Source of the DNA: Actinomycetota bacterium
GTDB lineage: Bacteria; Actinomycetota; Acidimicrobiia; Acidimicrobiales; AC-25
Length of the DNA stretch: 8,102 nucleotides
Direction of reading: 5' to 3'
Assembly: GCA_005888395.1 (NCBI GenBank)
Contig: VAXF01000184.1
Span: 4,714 to 12,815, forward strand
Made by a program: the position numbers and the translations under genes. Under the pieces are notes generated by a model. That model made no database searches, had not been told where the DNA came from, and worked only from the letters and a program-made list of their open reading frames with translations. Below, piece after piece: positions 1-6,148 of this stretch. Every line of letters starts with the position of its first letter. Position 1 is the first letter of the stretch.

Positions 1-1
1 G

Positions 2-808
2 CACTCGGCCGGCGCGGCCGTAATCGCCCGGTCGTTACTCTTCCCCGACGCACTGGCGGGCACCCCGCTGGCGTGCGTGAAGAACGCCCCGTTGCTGCTC
101 ACGCCGCAGGCGTCCCTCGACCCGAGGACGCAGGCCGAGCTCCAACGAGTCCTCGGCTCGGGCGGCACCGTCTACATACTGGGCGGCGCCAATGCCATCT
201 CCCTCGGTGTCGAGAACGCCATCAGGGCCCTCGGCTACAACATCGTCCGCCTCGGTGGCGTCGACCGGTACTTCACCGCGGTGAAGATCGACGAGAGCGG
301 TCTCAGCAGCCCGGGCACCTCGCTCGAGGCGACCGGGGTCAACTTCCCCGACGCCCTCACTGCAGGTGCGGCGGCCTGCAAGGCCGGCGGGGCGGTCGTG
401 CTCACCGCCGGCAGCTCGATGCCGGCGGTCAGCCAGAGCTACCTCAACGCCCATCCCGGTGCGAGGTTCGCCATCGGCGGGCCGTCGGCCGCGGCCGACC
501 CGGCGGCCACGCCGGTCGTCGGCTTCGACCGCTACGACACCGGTCGCAAGACCGCCTTACGGTTCTTCACCGGTCCGACGGTGGCGGGTCTGGCCAGCGG
601 CACCAACTTCCCGGATGCCCTCTCCGGTGGCGCCCACATCGGCAAGAAGGGCGGCCCACTGGTGCTGACCGACCCCTTCACGCTGTCGGGCCCGACCGAT
701 GCGTACCTGAAGGCCAACGCGGCATCGCTTGCGACGATCTTCGTCTACGGCGGGTTAAACGCCGTCAGCAACCCGGTAGCCGCCCAGGCCCAGGCCGACA
801 TCGTCTAG
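2..808 (+). CDS. Cell-wall-binding repeat 2 surface protein, 3' part (5' end outside window)
   Basis: The reading frame is open from the left edge to TAG at 806-808 and gives 268 residues; the start lies upstream. An internal GTG at 77 is not the start, because conserved repeat sequence (SLLFPDALAGTPLA) runs through it. The protein has three repeats of the cell-wall-binding type 2 family (CW_binding_2), each with an FPDxL-x-G block followed by a G-x-LLT/VLT block: FPDALAG...PLLLT, FPDALTAG...VVLT and FPDALSGGAHIGKKGG...LVLT. GGVDRYFTA and FDRYDTGRK motifs lie between them. Family knowledge: such repeats anchor secreted proteins non-covalently to the cell envelope. It aligns almost without gaps to the C-terminal half of the gene at 6161-7732, at roughly two-thirds identity by eye. 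The window copy has two cysteines (codons at 74 and 377) where the paralogue has none. Three TTA leucine codons occur (35, 557, 755). What the protein does beyond binding the envelope is unknown. Confidence 0.88.
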   Translation, partial: HSAGAAVIARSLLFPDALAGTPLACVKNAPLLLTPQASLDPRTQAELQRVLGSGGTVYILGGANAISLGVENAIRALGYNIVRLGGVDRYFTAVKIDESGLSSPGTSLEATGVNFPDALTAGAAACKAGGAVVLTAGSSMPAVSQSYLNAHPGARFAIGGPSAAADPAATPVVGFDRYDTGRKTALRFFTGPTVAGLASGTNFPDALSGGAHIGKKGGPLVLTDPFTLSGPTDAYLKANAASLATIFVYGGLNAVSNPVAAQAQADIV

Positions 809-828
809 GGACGACATCGTCTAGCGAC
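797..828. repeat. 16-bp tandem duplication spanning the stop codon
   Basis: Positions 797-812 (GACATCGTCTAGGGAC) are repeated directly at 813-828 with 15 of 16 bases the same. The unit carries the last three codons and the TAG stop of the upstream gene, so the second copy lies just after the stop. It fills most of the 25-base gap to the convergent fpg gene. It looks like a recent replication-slippage duplication. Confidence 0.85.
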
Positions 829-833
829 CCCAC

Positions 834-1673
834 TCAGACCTGGCACTGGGGGCAGAAGAACGAGCTGCGGCCGCCGGCCTTGACGCGGGCGATCGTGCTG
901 CGGCAGCGACGGCAGGGCAGGCCCTCGCGGTCGTAGACCTTGTGCTGTGACTGGTAGTCGCCCAGTTCGCCGAACAGGTCGCGGTACTGCTCGTCGCCCA
1001 GCGTCGAGCCCCGGTGCTTGATGGCGTCCTGCAGGGTCTCGACCATGGCCCGGTAGAGGCGGCGCACCTCCTGCGACGACAGGCTGTCGGAGGAGCGGTC
1101 GTGGGCGAGGCCGGCGGCGAAGAGGATCTCGTCGCTGTAGATGTTGCCGATGCCGGCGACGAACTTCTGGTCCATGAGCAGGGCCTTCAGCTTCATCTTG
1201 CGCGCCGTCAGCAGGTCGCCGAAGTGGTTCCACGACATCACGTCCTCGAGCGGGTCCCACCCGAGGTGGCGCAGCTCGGGCACCTCGTGCTCGAGCTCGT
1301 CGGGGGTGGTCACGAACATCTCGCCGAAGGTGCGCGGGTCGATGAAGCGCAGCTGGCCGCCCTGGGTGAAGGTGATGATCACGTGGGTGTGCTTGTCGAC
1401 GCCGTTGCGGGAGCTCTTCGCCCGCAGGAGCTGGCCGCTCATGCCCAGGTGTGCCACGAGCAGGTCGCCACCGTCGAGCTTGAACAGCAGGTACTTGCCC
1501 TTGCGGTTCATGGCCGTGATCTTCTGGCCCTCGAGCCGCGACGTGAACTGGAGCTTGCGGGTGTGGCGGCGGATCGAGCGGTTGCCCTTGACCTCGACCG
1601 CCTTGATCTTCCTGCCCACGACCTCGCGCTCGAGGTCGCGCCGCAGGGTCTCGACCTCCGGAAGCTCAGGCAA
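834..1673 (-). CDS. mutM: Formamidopyrimidine-DNA glycosylase (Fpg/MutM)
   Basis: This bifunctional base-excision-repair enzyme removes 8-oxoguanine and formamidopyrimidines and nicks the abasic site. With a TTG start at 1673 the product is 279 residues, normal for the family, and begins MPELPEVE. That places the N-terminal proline nucleophile (Pro2 before Met removal) and catalytic Glu3 exactly. Other landmarks are Lys60 in GKYLLF, HLGMSGQL (75-82), FIDPRTFG (109-116), GIGNIYSDE with Asn176, and a C-terminal zinc finger C254-x2-C257-x16-C274-x2-C277 with Arg269 in GGRSSFF. GTG codons at 1679 and 1682 are alternative starts; the one at 1679 would give MPLPELPEVE, which moves the Glu out of place. 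The frame stays open to 1817, but that extension overlaps rnc and is low-complexity Arg/Pro sequence, so I reject it. The gene overlaps the rnc stop by 8 bases, which suggests translational coupling. It is last in the run and converges on the surface-protein gene. Confidence 0.95.
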   Translation of the reverse strand: MPELPEVETLRRDLEREVVGRKIKAVEVKGNRSIRRHTRKLQFTSRLEGQKITAMNRKGKYLLFKLDGGDLLVAHLGMSGQLLRAKSSRNGVDKHTHVIITFTQGGQLRFIDPRTFGEMFVTTPDELEHEVPELRHLGWDPLEDVMSWNHFGDLLTARKMKLKALLMDQKFVAGIGNIYSDEILFAAGLAHDRSSDSLSSQEVRRLYRAMVETLQDAIKHRGSTLGDEQYRDLFGELGDYQSQHKVYDREGLPCRRCRSTIARVKAGGRSSFFCPQCQV

Positions 1674-2406
1674 CGGCACCACCCGCGTCGGCGTTGGCGT
1701 CCGCGACAGCGCTCGCGCCGGCCCCTTGCAGCGATTCCCACGCCATCCGGGCCGCCGCCTGCTCGGCCTGCTTCTTCGAGCGGCCCTCGCCCGATCCGTG
1801 CGGGCGGCCGCCGACATAGACGCTGGCGAAGAAGCGCTTGTCGTGGTCGGGGCCCTCGTCGTCGACCTCGTAACGGGGCACGTCGTCGAAGCGGGCGGCC
1901 AGCTCCTGGAGCCGGCCCTTGAAGTCCTGCCCCGGCCCCTCGGCCGCCTCGGCGATGCGTTCGCCCAGCAGGCCGACGACGAGGCTGTAGGCCTCCGGCC
2001 AGCCCCCGTCGAGGTAGACCGCGGCGATCAGGGCCTCCATGACGTCGGCCAGGATCGAGGGCTTCTCCCGCCCGCCGGCCTGGTCCTCGCCCTTGCCGAG
2101 CAGCAGCGCCGGGCCCACCTCGAGCTCGGAGGCGACCTCGGCCAGCACGACCGAGTTCACGACCGCGGCCCGCACCTTCGACAGCTCGCCCTCGGGGAGG
2201 TCGCGGTAGGCCCGGAAGATGTGGTCGGCGACGGCCAGGCCGAGGACGGCGTCGCCCAGGAACTCGAGGCGCTCGTTCGACACCGTGCCGGGCGTCTCTG
2301 CGCACCACGAGCGGTGGGCGACGGCCCGAGCGAGCAGGTCGGCATCCTCGAAGCGGTATCCCAGTCGGCCGCTGAGGGCCTCGAGCTCCGGGGACAGGCC
2401 CGTCAG
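1666..2406 (-). CDS. rnc: Ribonuclease III, probable CTG start
   Basis: The enzyme cleaves double-stranded RNA in rRNA maturation and mRNA turnover. The signature NERLEFLGD (residues 44-52) and DVMEALIAAVYLDGG (Asp121, Glu124) give the metal-binding acidic residues. A double-stranded-RNA-binding domain covers about 160-224 and ends with GEGRSKKQAEQAAA. The first in-frame ATG, GTG or TTG is the GTG at 2283, but starting there removes helix 1 and the conserved LGYRFEDADLLARAVAHRS segment, which is plainly encoded in frame upstream. No ATG, GTG or TTG occurs in this frame from 2283 back through 2520. A CTG at 2406 overlaps the acpP TGA as CTGA and has GGAG four bases upstream. It gives 246 residues, the usual family length. 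A second CTG at 2397 is possible. Family identity is certain; the start codon is inference. Confidence 0.93.
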   Translation of the reverse strand: MTGLSPELEALSGRLGYRFEDADLLARAVAHRSWCAETPGTVSNERLEFLGDAVLGLAVADHIFRAYRDLPEGELSKVRAAVVNSVVLAEVASELEVGPALLLGKGEDQAGGREKPSILADVMEALIAAVYLDGGWPEAYSLVVGLLGERIAEAAEGPGQDFKGRLQELAARFDDVPRYEVDDEGPDHDKRFFASVYVGGRPHGSGEGRSKKQAEQAAARMAWESLQGAGASAVADANADAGGAVA

Positions 2407-2414
2407 GACGCTCC
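2403..2414 (-). promoter_or_regulatory. acpP stop / rnc CTG start coupling site with GGAG ribosome site
   Basis: On the minus strand GGAG (2414-2411) is followed four bases later by CTGA (2406-2403), in which CTG would start rnc and TGA ends acpP. The geometry copies the ATGA/GTGA junctions common in coupled bacterial genes; the coaD stop in this same run overlaps the next gene as GTGA (5006-5003). The spacer is short for a ribosome-binding site, so re-initiation by ribosomes finishing acpP is the more likely mechanism. Confidence 0.5.
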
Positions 2415-2699
2415 GAGCTTGGCCACGACGTAGTCGACGGCATCCCGCACCGTGCGCAGGTCCTCGAGGTCCTCGTCCTCGATGCGGAAGCCCACGGACC
2501 GCTCGCCCAGCTCCTCTTCGAGGGTCTCCACCAGCTCGATCAGGGCCAGCGAGTCGGCCCCCAGGTCGTCGGTGAAGGAGGCACCCTCGCTGATGCGGTC
2601 GGGCTCGATCTCGAGGATGTCGGCCAGGCGGTCGCGGATCAACTCGTAGACCTGCTGACGGTCGAGCGGCCCCCGCTCCACGTGTGTCTCGGCGGGCAC
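2403..2699 (-). CDS. acpP: Acyl carrier protein
   Basis: This small acidic cytoplasmic protein carries growing acyl chains on a 4'-phosphopantetheine arm. The attachment motif is DDLGADSLALIELV with Ser50 as the modified serine. The fold is visible as helix 1 (VYELIRDRLADIL), helix 2 after the DSL and a C-terminal helix (VRDAVDYVVAKL). At 98 residues it is longer than the usual 77-85: there is an N-terminal extension of about 15 residues, and roughly five extra residues between helices 2 and 3 (EELGERSVGFRIEDEDLEDL). The start is GTG at 2699. The ATG at 2707 is in another frame, and a GTG at codon 7 is an alternative. No strong ribosome site is seen. The position between plsX and rnc fits the classical fatty-acid gene cluster and supports a role in primary fatty-acid synthesis rather than in a polyketide pathway. 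Confidence 0.93.
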   Translation of the reverse strand: MPAETHVERGPLDRQQVYELIRDRLADILEIEPDRISEGASFTDDLGADSLALIELVETLEEELGERSVGFRIEDEDLEDLRTVRDAVDYVVAKLGAS

Positions 2700-2739
2700 G
2701 CGCTCATGGTAGCGGGCGTCACACCTTGCGCGCTTGTGA

Positions 2740-3708
2740 CTATTGGGGCGAAACGGCCGTCCGGAGGCGGTCGACGAGGCCGGCGCCGGCGAGGTCGGCG
2801 GCCACCCGCACCGCGCTCACGATCGCCCGGGCGCCGGAGGACCCGTGGCTGATCACGCACACGCCGTCGACGCCCAGCAGCATCGCCCCGCCGGTGCCGT
2901 CAGGGTCGAGCTCGGCTGCCAGGGGGAGCAGGAGCTCGATCCCCTCGGGTGGGAGGGCCGCGAGCACGGCGCCCACGAGGAAGCGCAGGCCGCCCTCGAA
3001 GCCGTCGGTGACCACCACGTCGACGGCGTCGCTCATGATGTCGCGGCCCTCGACGTTGCCGACGAACCGCACACCGGCGCCCTCGGCCAGCAGGGCGTGG
3101 GTCTCCTTGACCAGGGCGGTGCCCTTGGACGGCTCCTCCCCGATCGAGAGCAGGCCCACCCGCGGCTCGGCGATCCCGTAGCGCTCGGATGCGAACGCCG
3201 ATCCCATCTGGGCGAACTGGACGAGGTACTGGGCGGTGCACTCGGCGTTGGCGCCCGCGTCGAGCAGGACGGTGGGCCCGGCCCCCGGGACCGGGATGGG
3301 CGTGGCGATCGCCGGGCGTTGCACGCCCTTCAGCCGGCCCATGCGCAGCAGGGCCGCCGCCATCGCCGCTCCCGTGTTGCCGGCACTGACCATGGCCGAG
3401 GCCCGCCCGTCGCGCACCGCCTCGGCCGCTCGAACCAGCGACGAGTCCTTCTTGCGCCGCACGCCCTGGGCCGGGTCCTCGGCCATGCCGATGACCTCGC
3501 TCGCCGGAATGACCTCCAGCCCGCCGGCGTCGCCGATGGCCTCCGGCTGTCCCACCAGCACCACCGGCACCCCGAGCTCGTCAGCCGCCTGCCGGGCCCC
3601 GGCCACGATCTCCCCCGGCGCCCGGTCCCCGCCCATGGCGTCGACCGCGACCGGCTTCAAACCCTCGGCGACTTTTGTAACGGTGGTGGCGCTCGGCGGT
3701 GGTCCCAC
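2740..3708 (-). CDS. plsX: Phosphate acyltransferase PlsX
   Basis: PlsX converts acyl-ACP and phosphate to acyl-phosphate, the donor for PlsY in phosphatidic-acid synthesis; it is a peripheral membrane enzyme. Family landmarks are PVAVDAMGGDRAPGEIV near the N-terminus, SAGNTGA (108-114), LLDAGAN, VGLLSIGEEPSKG, FVGNVEGRD, VVVTDGF (ending Phe237) and GGAMLLGVDGV...SHGSS. The strongly conserved stretch after DGF, normally TGNVALKTLEG, is missing or changed: here DGF is followed directly by EGGLRFLV. Start choice is uncertain. GTG at 3708 gives 322 residues. TTG at 3660 gives 306 residues beginning MKPVAVDAMGGD, which matches typical family N-termini better and is preceded closely by GAGGG. Neither has a well-spaced ribosome site. 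The gene lies 27 bases after rpmF and 40 before acpP, which supplies its substrate carrier. Confidence 0.92.
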   Translation of the reverse strand: MGPPPSATTVTKVAEGLKPVAVDAMGGDRAPGEIVAGARQAADELGVPVVLVGQPEAIGDAGGLEVIPASEVIGMAEDPAQGVRRKKDSSLVRAAEAVRDGRASAMVSAGNTGAAMAAALLRMGRLKGVQRPAIATPIPVPGAGPTVLLDAGANAECTAQYLVQFAQMGSAFASERYGIAEPRVGLLSIGEEPSKGTALVKETHALLAEGAGVRFVGNVEGRDIMSDAVDVVVTDGFEGGLRFLVGAVLAALPPEGIELLLPLAAELDPDGTGGAMLLGVDGVCVISHGSSGARAIVSAVRVAADLAGAGLVDRLRTAVSPQ

Positions 3709-3735
3709 GTGAAAAAGTCGAGGAGGTTGGGGTGA

Positions 3736-3915
3736 CTACTCGACGTCGATGGCCTGCCGGCCCGCGTACCAGCCGCAGTTGGGGCACACGACATGAGGCG
3801 ACTTGGCGGCATCGCAACGGGGGCAGATGCTGCGGGCGGGCTCGCCGAGGCGCCAGGCGGACGCCCGCCGGCTCCGGCTCTTGGCCTTCGACGTCTTCTT
3901 CTTGGGGACGGCCAC
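3736..3915 (-). CDS. rpmF: 50S ribosomal protein L32
   Basis: This 59-residue basic protein of the large ribosomal subunit begins MAVPKKKTSKAKSRSRRAS, the standard L32 N-terminus. It has a zinc-ribbon of four cysteines, C31-x2-C34-x9-C44-x2-C47 (CPRC...CPNC), so it is the zinc-binding form. A conserved tail (GWYAGRQAIDVE) precedes TAG at 3738-3736. The GTG start at 3915 has a good ribosome site, AGGAG at 3925-3921, five bases away. The gene lies 13 bases after yceD and 27 before plsX; yceD-rpmF-plsX is a widely conserved order. Cysteine-free L32 paralogues are known to replace this form under zinc shortage in some actinobacteria; no such second copy is in this window. Confidence 0.96.
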   Translation of the reverse strand: MAVPKKKTSKAKSRSRRASAWRLGEPARSICPRCDAAKSPHVVCPNCGWYAGRQAIDVE

Positions 3916-3928
3916 GTCGGCTCCTGCT

Positions 3929-4429
3929 CTAGTCGGGGCGGAGGGCGTCGAGCGCCGCCCACCGCGGGTCGCGATTCTCGGGGACGCAACGGCACGACCC
4001 CTCGTTCAGGTCGGCCCCGCACGTGGCGCAGAGCCCCCGGCAGTCGTCACGGCACAGCGGCGCCTGCGGGAGCTCGAGCAGCACGGCCTCGCGCGCCAGT
4101 GGCTCGAGGTCGACCTGGTCGTGGACGAGAGGGTAGCTCTCCCCCTCGGTCGCCCGCTCCTCGAACAGCTCCGCCACCGCGGCACGGGCGTCGCCCGCCA
4201 CAGGCTTCAGGCAGCGCCGGCACGGCCCCGTCCACGGCGCGGCCACGGTGCCCGTGGCGAGGATCCCCTCCTTCACCGACTCCAGCATCACCTCGACGAC
4301 CACGCCGGCGCCCGCGGGCACCGCGCTCCCGGTCAGCGCCAGGCCGTCGAGGACGGCCTCGATGTGCTCGGCCCGCCGGGCGGCCGGCCGGTTGCGGATG
4401 TCGGCGACGTCGACGACGAGGGCGCGCAC
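3929..4429 (-). CDS. yceD: YceD / DUF177 family protein
   Basis: The product has 166 residues and belongs to the DUF177 family, which is linked to ribosome (23S rRNA) maturation and almost always sits just before rpmF. Visible landmarks are the first cysteine pair PC70RRC73LKPV, a C-terminal cysteine-rich block LC126RDDC130RGLC134ATC137GADLNEGSC146RC148, and the family end DPRWAAL (154-160). Eight cysteines in two clusters suggest metal binding. The GTG start at 4429 lies 10 bases after the preceding stop; a GTG at 4437 is out of frame. The ribosome site is weak, so coupling to the upstream gene is likely. The family's biochemical role is not settled. Confidence 0.9.
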   Translation of the reverse strand: MRALVVDVADIRNRPAARRAEHIEAVLDGLALTGSAVPAGAGVVVEVMLESVKEGILATGTVAAPWTGPCRRCLKPVAGDARAAVAELFEERATEGESYPLVHDQVDLEPLAREAVLLELPQAPLCRDDCRGLCATCGADLNEGSCRCVPENRDPRWAALDALRPD

Positions 4430-4439
4430 GGGGCCACGC

Positions 4440-5006
4440 TCAGGGCCGGTTGAGCTGGTCCTGGTCGAAGAACGCCTCCTCGGGTGTCTCCTCGGAGATC
4501 CCCAGCTCTTCGGCCGCCGGCGGGGCGGGCATCGGCGTCACGCGCAGCTTCTCGCGACCGGCCTGGACGGTCTTGATCGTGCGGTCGAGAACGATCTCGA
4601 ACGAGCCGAGCTTCTGGTCGCAGTAGTCCTCGGCCTCCAGCCGCAGACGCCGGGCCTCCTCGCGCGCGTCCTCGACGGTGCGGTGGGCGGTGTGCTGCGC
4701 CTCCCGCACGATCTCCGTGCGCTGCACCATGCGCTCAGCGCGTACCCGCGCCGCCTCGAGGATGTCGTCGCCCTCCCGCTGGACCTTGGCGAGGAACTCG
4801 TCGCGCTCCTTGAGCAGCCACCGCGCCTGACGCAGCTCCTCGGGCAGGCGCTCGATCGTCTCCTCGAGCAGGCCGACGACCTCGTCCTTGTTCACCATCA
4901 CCGACGCCGACAGCGGCATCGGCCGGGCGCCCGCGATGATCTCGTGGACGCGCTTGAGCAGCGTCTCGGTGTCGGGATGATTGCCGTGGGCCGAGGCCTC
5001 GCTCAC
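4440..5006 (-). CDS. SepIVA/DivIVA-like coiled-coil protein
   Basis: The product has 188 residues. A short N-terminal part (TLLKRVHEIIAGARPMPLSASVMVNKDEVVGLLEETIERLPEEL) precedes a long charged coiled coil at about 55-155 (RARAERMVQRTEIVREAQHTAHRTVEDAREEARRLRLEAEDY), with a Pro/Ala then acidic tail. No transmembrane segment is seen, so the label 'ATP synthase subunit B-like' often given to such proteins is probably misleading. Its place directly before yceD matches mycobacterial Rv2927c/SepIVA, an essential septum-associated DivIVA-type protein; that match rests on gene order and general character, not on an alignment. This copy is shorter than the mycobacterial one. The GTG start at 5006 overlaps the coaD stop as GTGA, and AAGGAG lies about 11 bases upstream inside coaD. 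A role in septation or envelope growth is inferred. Confidence 0.75.
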   Translation of the reverse strand: MSEASAHGNHPDTETLLKRVHEIIAGARPMPLSASVMVNKDEVVGLLEETIERLPEELRQARWLLKERDEFLAKVQREGDDILEAARVRAERMVQRTEIVREAQHTAHRTVEDAREEARRLRLEAEDYCDQKLGSFEIVLDRTIKTVQAGREKLRVTPMPAPPAAEELGISEETPEEAFFDQDQLNRP

Positions 5007-5482
5007 CTTGCGAACTTCTCCTTCAGCCGCCGGGCGACCGGCTCGGGCACCATCGAGGACACGTCACCGCCGAAGCGGGCGACCTCGCGTACCAGGCTCG
5101 ACGACAGGAACGAGTGCTGCGGGCTCGTCGGCATGAACAGTGTGTCGATCCCGGCGAGCTTGAAGTTCATCTGTGCCATCTGCAGCTCGTAGTCGAAGTC
5201 GCTCACAGCGCGCAGGCCCTTCACGATCGCGCTCACGCCGTGAGCCTCGGCGAACTCGACGAGCAGGCCCTTGAAGAAGTCGATACGCACATTGCTCAGG
5301 TGGGCGGTCACCTCCGCCAGCATCTCCTCCCGCTCCTCGAGCGTGAACAGGGCCTGCGCCTTCTGCGGGTTGCGGATGACGGCCACGAGGACCTCGTCGA
5401 AGTGCACGGCGGTGCGCTCGATGATGTCGACGTGCCCGCACGTGACGGGGTCGAAGGAGCCGGGGATGAGGGCGATGGCCAC
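5003..5482 (-). CDS. coaD: Phosphopantetheine adenylyltransferase
   Basis: CoaD catalyses the fourth step of coenzyme A synthesis, joining 4'-phosphopantetheine to AMP from ATP. The 159-residue length is typical. Motifs are PGSFDPVTCGH (7-17, the nucleotide-binding T/H-x-G-H site with His17), RNPQKAQALFTLEERE (38-52), VKGLRAVSDFDYELQMAQMN (87-106) and SFLSSSLVRE (124-133, the ISSSxxR ATP-binding motif). Residue 15 is Cys where Asn is common (TNGH), an acceptable variant because only the flanking residues are invariant. The GTG start at 5482 gives MAIALIPGSFDP. The frame stays open far upstream to 6142, but that part is a shadow of rsmD. The gene begins 13 bases after the rsmD stop and overlaps the next gene by four bases. 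Confidence 0.96.
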   Translation of the reverse strand: MAIALIPGSFDPVTCGHVDIIERTAVHFDEVLVAVIRNPQKAQALFTLEEREEMLAEVTAHLSNVRIDFFKGLLVEFAEAHGVSAIVKGLRAVSDFDYELQMAQMNFKLAGIDTLFMPTSPQHSFLSSSLVREVARFGGDVSSMVPEPVARRLKEKFAR

Positions 5483-5495
5483 TGTGTGCGTTCTC

Positions 5496-6029
5496 TCAGT
5501 CGGTCGAGAAGCTGTCCGTCGAAAGGGCCAGCGTGACAACGGTATCCGCGTAGCGCTTGGTCCTGAGAACTCGCCACCGGTCGCCGACCTCGATCTCCCG
5601 GTCGCTCTCGAGCACCGCCACGCCCGCGCGCAGCGCCTCCAGCAGCGCCGCCCAGGCGTCGAAGGCGTAGGGCGGGTCGACCAGCGCGAGGTCGAAGCGC
5701 CCGGCGCGGCCCAAGAAACGCAGGGCGTCGTCGCGCACGACGGTGGCCTGCTGACCGAGGCCCGTAGCCGCGAGGTTGGCCGCGACCGACTCGAAGGCGG
5801 CACGGTCGTCGTCGACGAAGGTGGCGCTCGCCGCGCCCCTCGACAGCGCCTCGATCCCCAGGGCGCCGGTGCCGGCGAAGAGGTCGAGCACCGAGGCCCC
5901 CTCGACCGCCCCCTGGCTCTCGAGGGACGAGAAGACCGCTTCCCGTACCCGGTCGCCGGTGGGGCGGACGGAGCGTCCCGGCGGCGCCTGGAGCCGGCGG
6001 CCCCGGGCGCTTCCGGCCACGACGCGCAC
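5496..6029 (-). CDS. rsmD: 16S rRNA (guanine(966)-N(2))-methyltransferase RsmD
   Basis: This SAM-dependent enzyme methylates the 2-amino group of a conserved 16S rRNA guanine. The 177-residue protein starts MRVVAGSARGRRLQAPPG, followed by VRPTGDRVREAVFSSL, the usual RsmD N-terminal block. The SAM-binding loop is DLFAGTGALGIEALSRG (49-65), and the catalytic motif is DPPY (118-121). The GTG start at 6029 has no ribosome-binding site. A candidate -10 box TACTCT ends six bases upstream, so a leaderless transcript is possible. It is the first gene of the run; rsmD-coaD is a common pair. In many actinobacteria recG precedes rsmD, but here a divergent surface-protein gene does. Confidence 0.94.
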   Translation of the reverse strand: MRVVAGSARGRRLQAPPGRSVRPTGDRVREAVFSSLESQGAVEGASVLDLFAGTGALGIEALSRGAASATFVDDDRAAFESVAANLAATGLGQQATVVRDDALRFLGRAGRFDLALVDPPYAFDAWAALLEALRAGVAVLESDREIEVGDRWRVLRTKRYADTVVTLALSTDSFSTD

Positions 6030-6035
6030 TTACGG

Positions 6036-6041
6036 AGAGTA
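6036..6041 (-). promoter_or_regulatory. Candidate -10 box for the rsmD operon
   Basis: TACTCT on the minus strand fits the actinobacterial TANNNT pattern and ends six bases before the GTG at 6029, so transcription could begin at the start codon itself. A perfect TTGACA lies at 6058-6053 but only 11 bases from this box, too close for a normal -35. The call is weak and no other promoter for this operon is visible. Confidence 0.35.
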
Positions 6042-6105
6042 GCGGCGCCGCTTGTCAACCAGGAATAGCCCTCCAGAACCATCGACGCGCTGGTCTCGTT
6101 TGCCC

Positions 6106-6111
6106 TACTCT
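6106..6111 (+). promoter_or_regulatory. Candidate -10 box for the DUF11 surface-protein gene
   Basis: TACTCT again, here on the plus strand, 49 bases before the ATG at 6161. No good -35 is seen 16-18 bases upstream. With its mirror copy at 6041-6036 it forms a 9-bp inverted repeat (6034-6042 and 6105-6113). Confidence 0.3.
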
Positions 6112-6148
6112 CCCGAGAACGGGGCGGGACCCGCGCGCCCACTCAAGC

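Larger units (their letters stand above)
834..6029 (-). other. Predicted nine-gene operon rsmD-coaD-sepIVA-like-yceD-rpmF-plsX-acpP-rnc-fpg
   Basis: All nine genes run on the minus strand. Junctions from 5' to 3' are 13-base gap, 4-base overlap, 10, 13, 27 and 40-base gaps, then 4-base and 8-base overlaps. No terminator-like hairpin was noticed between them. Co-transcription is therefore likely, with a possible internal promoter in the 40-base gap before acpP. There are no in-frame TTA codons in the whole block, since TAA occurs on the plus strand only twice (near 1870 and 3678), both out of frame. Confidence 0.75.

Noticed and set aside
1674..1817. 48-residue N-terminal extension of Fpg
   Set aside because: The Fpg mechanism needs proline at the mature N-terminus followed by Glu. 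The extension overlaps rnc and is only Arg/Pro/Ala-rich.
1141..2433. 430-codon open frame on the plus strand
   Set aside because: It lies antisense to fpg and rnc, both supported by catalytic motifs. High GC keeps antisense frames open, and its translation is low-complexity with no known motif.
2701..2707. ATG at 2707 as the acpP start
   Set aside because: It is eight bases from the GTG at 2699 and in a different frame.
2743..3735. 330-codon plus-strand open frame opposite plsX
   Set aside because: It is a mirror shadow of plsX: His/Gly/Ala/Arg-rich sequence with no family motif, while plsX is clear on the other strand.
6053..6058. Perfect TTGACA on the minus strand as a -35 for rsmD
   Set aside because: It is only 11 bases from the TACTCT box, and no -10-like hexamer lies 16-19 bases downstream. 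It may be chance.
5003..6142. Apparent 379-residue fusion protein ending in CoaD
   Set aside because: The first about 220 residues are the wrong frame of rsmD. CoaD starts properly at GTG 5482 with a normal 159-residue length.
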